From NCBI GenBank assembly GCA_029204225.1, contig CM055108.1, positions 49,486,996-49,550,995 of the forward strand: a stretch of 64,000 nt of DNA. The letters are read 5' to 3'. The stretch comes from Diphasiastrum complanatum. Taxonomy: Eukaryota > Streptophyta > Lycopodiopsida > Lycopodiales > Lycopodiaceae. The translations under genes and the position numbers were made by a program. Under the pieces are notes generated by a model. That model was not told the DNA's origin and made no database searches. It saw only the letters and a list, made by a program, of their open reading frames with translations. This document shows, in pieces, positions 58,900 to 64,000 of this stretch. Every line of letters begins with the position of its first letter. Within the stretch, counting starts at the first letter, position 1.

Positions 58900-59960
58900 T
58901 CAGTTGATGCCGTCAGTTGAGTCTTTCGGTAATTGCTTCGACTAGGATCCCTTGGTTAAAAGATCTTTGTTGAAGCTTGATCACGAGATTCAGTACAAGT
59001 CGATTTGATTGTAGCACTGTATGAGATGTGCAAAAAGTACAAAAAGGACCAAGAGTGGATCCTAATCTGATCCTCAAGAGGGATTGGATGTCAGATTACT
59101 TGATCTATCAATCTACTTCAGATTAAGATCAATCTAGATCAATTCTAGACACAAAATCCTAACAAGAACAATCATTAATTGAAGGTAAGTGTACTTTATG
59201 GTTTCACACGTGTGAAACCCTGTCTGAGTATGGACTCCAACCTGAAAATCAAGTACACATTGATAGCACCTCAAAACAATCAAAACAAATGTAGACAAAT
59301 GGAGAGAATTACTCAAAATTGCTTCCAAAACCAAGATTGGTGTCTCACATTGATTATGGCCAAATGTGGCTCTATATATACAATAAGTGGGAGCTCGTGG
59401 TACTGATCATCCCTCTGATCCCACATGTGTGAAGGTGCTTTATCATATGATGATTCATCATGCAAAACTGACACTTGGACAAAACCTTCTATTTTGAGCA
59501 CTTTTGGTCCATTTTCCTTCTATATGGAGATGTACTTGAAAATCTTCTAGAAGTCAAAATTCGCCTACTTCAGCTTATTCCACACGTGTGAGCTTTCCTC
59601 TACACATGGGATATGACACCTAACCAAAGGATGTGGCTCATGCAATCAATAGATTGATGCCATGTGTCATATGTCTAGAAAACTAGTTTTTGGCCTTTTT
59701 AGCCACTAGAACTTGAATTAAATCGTATGTACAACCTATATGATTATGGTACATGACAAGTACACTATTTTCACATGTGGGAACAGGCTCCACACATGTG
59801 TGTTTATCTATATACAAAATTTTTGGCCTCTACCAAGCTTATTTTTGCATTTTTTACATGAGAGCACTTGGTTGTGGCACTCACGTAGAGCATTTGGTGG
59901 AGTACTTAGTTAGAACAGTTGGTCGAGACATGTTGGACCAAAATTTCACAATGTCTCTGT
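58900..59960 (-). repeat. LTR-like region O with repeated palindromes
   Basis: A TATA-like TATATATAGA in minus orientation lies at about 59371-59380. A perfect 20-base palindrome GGTTTCACACGTGTGAAACC occupies 59200-59219, CACACGTGTG is at 59581-59590, and CACACATGTGTG is at 59791-59802. The block at 59765-59805 matches 54185-54222 of LTR L at most positions. No PBS or PPT was found, so its edges are unknown. Confidence 0.5.
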
Positions 59961-60360
59961 AGTTGACTCCAAGACCAATATCTCAATTATATGCAGGAAT
60001 CAACTTTGAAATGACATGGATCTCTCAAAAACTTGGATATGCGTAAATATCCTAAAGTCTCTAGAAGGTAATCTAGAGATGGATAGATAAATAAAAATTC
60101 ATGTTTGAGCTATTCTACAAATACGAGTTGTCGTTTACAGAGAGTCGATAAATGCATAGTACTGGACAAACAAAAATTTCATTCATTAGAGAGTGGATGC
60201 TAGATAGTGCTTATGGTGGAAAACTTTGGTTGATGAACCTCTTGGTTGAGGAGACTCGAATTAAGTTCCTTAGCGAAGATTTGGTTGAAGAGTTCGGTGG
60301 AAGAGAGTCGATTCAAAACATTCGAATGAAAATCTTGGCTAAAGAGCCTTGGTTTTGATG
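59961..60360. other. spacer with a diverged TTGGTTGAAGAG repeat
   Basis: Between about 60235 and 60350 the phrases TTGGTTGAGGAG, TTGGTTGAAGAG and TTGGCTAAAGAG recur, giving a 68-codon open frame (60152-60358) that is probably not a gene. Nothing else is seen. Confidence 0.4.
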
Positions 60361-61145
60361 TTCAGGTTGTTCTGGTAGTATATTGACCATCGGATGTAAG
60401 ATAGGAAAGTGGTCATTAGATGTATGGCGATCAATATGAATTAGTCAAGCATCAGACATAAAATCGGATGTGATGAGAGATTGAAGAATCAGATATATTA
60501 ATTCTCGGATGTGTTGTCCGGATGTAACTTTAGTAGCAGTTTAGAGGCTTGTGAGATCTGCTGTTGGTTACAGCCTCTGATGTACTTGGTCAGGAATGAA
60601 ATTGTCGCAGACTATTTTGTCGTGGACTGAATGGTATATCAGAATCAAATCAGCAATATGGGATTCTGTATTGATTGTTTCTCAAATATGATTGAACTCA
60701 TAAGACATGATTTATATGTGAAGCAATCATGAAAATCTGAGCATTGATGAGGAATTGAGACAGCTCATCGAGTGTATTCTGAAGTTCGTCGGATGTTAAC
60801 TATGGGGTGCAAAGGGAATGCAGAGTCAGATGTAACAAAATGCACTAACAGATGCAAATGAAAGTATAGGGCGTCGGATGCAAGGGTTGGAAGGCACTAA
60901 AAGGTGGAATTTGAAAAACACTAAAGGATGCAAAGGGTTGGCGGATGCAATGGGCGTCGGATGGAACTAATGAGACAGGGCGTCGGATGGAGGTCGACGG
61001 ATGCAAATGATGCGAATGAAGGGGTGTGTGTCAGATGGATGTTGGTGGATGCAAGATGGATGCCGGACGTAGATGTAGGTGGAGTAGGTCGGATGCAAAC
61101 TAAGATAGAGGATGTCAAGGCAAGATAGGTGTCAGATGGAAATGG
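60361..61145. repeat. degenerate GTCGGATG-type repeat field
   Basis: GTCGGATG, TCGGATGCAA, CGGATGTAA and CAGATG words recur dozens of times with irregular spacing, becoming dense after 60860 (GGCGTCGGATG, GTCGGATGGA). It reads as a decayed tandem array. TCGGATG words reappear at 62207-62230 and 62497, tying this field to the next one. Confidence 0.75.
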
Positions 61146-62490
61146 ATGGATGGAAAAGTAGGTCCAAAAAAAAATAAACGTGGTCGAAAAAGAATTAACG
61201 GGGTCGAAAAATCAAAAGTAGTCAAAAAAATAAAGTGGGTCAATAATTGACAGTGGCTCGAAAAAGTATAAGAAATCGAAAAAAAATTACAAAGATCGAA
61301 AAAATCTACAGGGTATCGAAGAGATCGAAAAATAAATGATCGACAAAATTAGGATCGAAAAATAAAACTTGAAAAAAATGAAACTCGAAAAAAATGAAAC
61401 TCGAAAAAATGAATTTCGAAAATTAAAACTCGAAAAATAAGACTCGAAAAACTAAACTCGAAAAATGAAACTCAAAAAATAAACTTGAAAAATAAATTCG
61501 AAAAACTAGGGCTCAAAAAATCTAATATCGAAAAATAGTAGATCAAAAAATAATAACTCGAAAAAATAATGGCTCGAAAAAATAAGGGTAAAAAATATGA
61601 GGGTTGAAAAAATACGGCTCGAAAAAATCTAGGATAGAAAATTCCAAAATATCGAAAGAATGTACAAAGCATCAAAAATTGAAAATATTGAAAAATATTT
61701 AGAGGATAAAAAATATGAAGTGACTCGGAAAAACTCAAAAAATATGACGTTATTCAAAAAAAACTTGAAAAAATCGAGTCGATACAGTATCGAAAAAAAT
61801 CTGATTGTAGATATCGAAAAAATCTCTGATTGTTCGAGTCGATACAAGATCGGGAAATTCTGAAAAACATCGAGTCGCGTATCAAAAAAAATTTAAGTAT
61901 GAAAAAAAATGTCAAGGAACAAAAAAATGTCAAATATCGAAAAAAAAAACAAAAAAGGTACCAAAAAATCAAAAAAACCTGAAAATTTTGAAAACATCAA
62001 AAAAATTGAAAGAAACTCGAAAAACGTGATAAAACTGAAAAAAAAACCTCGAAAAATTTGAAAGGAATTCGAAATAACTCGAAAACTCGAAAAAACTCGA
62101 AAGCTTTATAACATTCGAAAGAACTCGGAAAATTGGAAAATGCGATAAAGTCGAAAAATTTGAAAAGGCCGAAAAACTAAAAAATTTAAAGAGGCATCGG
62201 ATGCAAAGTGATCATGGCGTCGGATGCAAAAATGTGATATGCAAGACATTGAAATATCCAAAAACTCAAAAAAAATTTGAAAAACTCTAAAATTTCGGAA
62301 ATGGCTGCCATCTCAAAAAATCCGAAAAGCTCAAAAATTTGAAAATGGTAAAAAGTCAAAAAAAAATTGTGAAAAACTCAAAAAATGAGAACAAACTCAA
62401 AAAATGATGAAAATAATGAAAAACTTGGAAAAGAAATGGTGTAAAGCTCGAAAAAATGGTGACAAATTCGAGAACTCGAATATTAAAAAA
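61146..62490. repeat. purine-rich TCGAAAAA repeat field, about 1.35 kb
   Basis: A long run of TCGAAAAA, CTCGAAAAAATGAA, TTGAAAAA and TCGAAAAAAT words in the plus strand, spaced roughly 8-20 bases. The strand is strongly A/G-biased with TCGA as the recurring non-purine step. Open Phe/Ser/Ile-rich frames on the minus strand are a by-product. No fixed period is seen, so it is cryptically simple sequence and not a clean satellite. Confidence 0.85.
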
Positions 62491-62524
62491 AAATGTCGGA
62501 TGTCATTGGAGATCAGATTCAGAT

Positions 62525-62728
62525 TCAGGATACAATGGCAAGTGCTTTGCCATCCTTTGCTTCCCATACTGGAAGCAGTTCAGGTTCTGTCAGTTTGGCT
62601 ATTGAACCGTTTATGTATCCCCAAAGTTCCTCCTCAATCAAGATCATCCTCATCTTAAACTTCCAGATGTGGAAGTCATCTTTGTTGAATTTGTTGATCA
62701 AGCGGATCTCTGAGATTGAACCTTCCAT
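62525..62728 (-). pseudogene. copia gag N-terminal scrap
   Basis: The minus strand from 62728 reads MEGSISEIRLINKFNKDDFH, IWKFKMRMILIEEELWGYIN, GSIAKLTEPELLPVWEAKDG, KALAIVS. The IWKFKMRMIL ... LWGYI pattern is the classic copia gag N-terminus (DUF4219-like), different from the A, E, G and M gags. It is cut at 62525 and continues into the TCGGATG/TCGAAAAA field. Confidence 0.85.
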
Positions 62729-62773
62729 TGTAATCGAGTGGTAGAGATAAAACACAAACTGAATGAATCCCAT

Positions 62774-63128
62774 TTAACTTTGTGAGTATAACGGTATTAT
62801 TCTCGTACAATTTTTGGATAATGTATACACATCCTTCGCCAGACCTGAAAAATATTTGTCGGATAGGTTCAGAGCTTCAGAAACCTTCGCTAAGATTTTT
62901 ATCACTTATTTTCACAGTAGTGAACAAGCCTGCAAATTTTTGTTCAGAACTAATGAGCCAAACTAACATTCTGTGTAATGGACCCCCCAAATTCACCTAT
63001 AAGTTGGCTGAATTTTATTCATTTCTCACTTGTGCTAGTGGAGCTCTTGCCAATTTTTCTCGCGACCAAAATTTTTTGTCACTTTTTTCTACCTTCTGAT
63101 ATACACTCGCACTCACTGTCTAGTCACC
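62774..63128. other. AT-rich stretch upstream of ORF P
   Basis: No gene. T-rich with several ATTTTT runs. A weak TATA-like GATATACAC lies about 30 bases before the ATG at 63129. Confidence 0.35.
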
Positions 63129-63960
63129 ATGTCTTCAAAAAATACTTCTCAGTCTCCGAAATACTCTGTTCATGGTGGCGTTCCAACCGCAACAGACATC
63201 ATAATGCTCCCTAGCGCAAGCATGGTCGCTCAATGGATGACTCTTGCCGAGCCTTTGCTCACAGCAATGGGCATCTACGAGCGTGTCTTTTCTGGAAAAA
63301 TAAACATGCATTTCATTACCAAGGCCTTGAGCACGTGGACCAAGGCCAAGTCTAAGTTTTATGTCACCTTCCAGAATACCACACACAAGGTGCGTGTTAC
63401 TGAAGCCGCCCTTGCTGCCATAGGAATCACATCTGGCAATCAGCCATCTCCAAACCATAAGCACATCAAAATGTGATCAAATCGTTCGTTGACACTTCAG
63501 TCGAGTTCTACTGGACTCATGACGGGTATCTCCTAGACTCCATCCGAGATCCTGTCATCCAGAGCCTGCTGCCTTCCGCGTCACTCAAAGGACTAGGCAG
63601 ACATCTTCAGCTGCGCTTCTACCTCCCGCTGCTATTCATACTGAACTTCCTATTCTCCTCGTCTCTGATGCTTCCCTCGTGTCTACTTCCTCTCAAGGAC
63701 AGTATATGACCATTGGGGCTACCATTCCCATCACAGCTGCCCAGGCTACCTCACCTCCAAACACGAGAGCTGTCTCTCCAAACACCCAATATTTTATAGA
63801 CATATTCGATGATTCCGACCCCCTTGGCTCCTCAGAAATTTTTGTAATGCCCTAGTGCCCTACGCCCTTTGAATTCCAATCCCCTGGGAGAGAATTCGAG
63901 ACTGTCCATGATTCTGAAACATTTGGGATTGGCCATGGACAGAATTATCATCCATATGTC
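63129..63960 (+). pseudogene. ORF P, homologue of the gypsy extra-ORF N-terminus
   Basis: It begins at 63129 (MSSKNTSQSPKYSVHGGVPT). The first 116 codons read DIIMLPSASMVAQWMTLAEP, LLTAMGIYERVF, KALSTWTKAKSKFYVTFQNT, KVRVTEAALAAIGITSG. A gapless alignment by eye with the gypsy I extra ORF keeps D-I-x-M, A-x-x-x-T-L-A, L-T-x-x-G, F, A-x-S-T and F-x-x-T. The F extra ORF shares the FTTVRN..IIITE...LGLP ending with FYVTFQN..VRVTE...IGIT. After 63476 the frame shifts and a Ser/Thr/Pro-rich part follows (TIGATIPITAAQATSPPNTR) to the right edge. No integrase lies upstream, so its element is unknown. Confidence 0.6.
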
Positions 63961-64000
63961 GAACTAGCCAATCATCCACCAACCGTATAACTGGGAGATA

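Noticed and set aside
60152-60358. 68-codon plus-strand frame
   Set aside because: Built from a diverged short repeat (TTGGTTGAAGAG); not gene-like.
61472-61972. Phe/Ile/Ser-rich minus-strand frames of 70-90 codons
   Set aside because: They are the complement of the TCGAAAAA field, open because of low complexity.
61146-62490. CRISPR-like array
   Set aside because: Repeat words are short, degenerate and irregularly spaced, with no constant repeat length or unique spacers; the context is eukaryotic.

Overview
This window looks like nuclear DNA from a land plant. It has AT-rich spacers, Ty1/copia and Ty3/gypsy LTR retrotransposons of plant type (primer-binding sites matching initiator tRNA-Met, plus one Athila/Tat-like site), CACTA transposase fragments with spliceosomal introns, and an intron-containing fragment of a host argininosuccinate lyase gene. 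Elements are broken and packed into one another on both strands, as in retroelement-rich heterochromatin of a large plant genome. The lineage (seed plant, fern, lycophyte or bryophyte) cannot be decided from sequence alone. No intact host gene, rRNA, tRNA or CRISPR array was seen. Elements carry working letters used throughout.

Layout: copia A (minus, 1-4156, two LTR ends); GC-rich patch (4.29-4.66 kb); spacer holding the last two exons of an argininosuccinate lyase pseudogene (8733-9274); copia Q LTR and gag scrap (plus) abutting copia B (minus, to 14064); gypsy T (plus, to about 15.64 kb); CACTA X1 (plus); copia E (plus, about 17.15-20.88 kb); CACTA X2 (minus, 21.03-21.74 kb); gypsy F (minus, 22.68-27.54 kb) with a long extra ORF between integrase and 3' LTR; a chimeric duplication of parts of F and X2 (29021-30537); copia G (minus, 30551-33962); copia R and H (plus) around a repeat and a GA microsatellite; gypsy I (minus, about 37.0-42.3 kb), also with an extra ORF; gypsy U gag and LTR (minus, 44.6-47.4 kb); copia K LTR (plus); copia M and N (minus); LTR D; a GA/GGGA microsatellite (51.11-51.43 kb); a possible host FCP1-like remnant; copia L, C and C2 (minus); a second LTR-D end; palindrome-rich LTR O; a degenerate GTCGGATG then TCGAAAAA repeat field (60.4-62.5 kb); a gag scrap; and a third extra-ORF homologue, P, running off the right edge.

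A functional element would make gag (particle), protease, integrase, reverse transcriptase and RNase H from one transcript primed by a host tRNA. No copy here keeps the full set, so nothing is predicted to be autonomous. The most interesting signal is the recurring extra ORF (F, its partial duplicate, I and P). It reads in the sense direction, is about 1000 codons long in F and I, has an N-terminal domain that can be aligned by eye among the copies, and is followed by coiled-coil and low-complexity sequence. In I it has its own TATA-like box. Other notable signals are a head-to-tail junction with templated filler at 29958-30011, CACACGTGTG palindromes shared by several LTR regions, and the purine-rich TCGAAAAA field.
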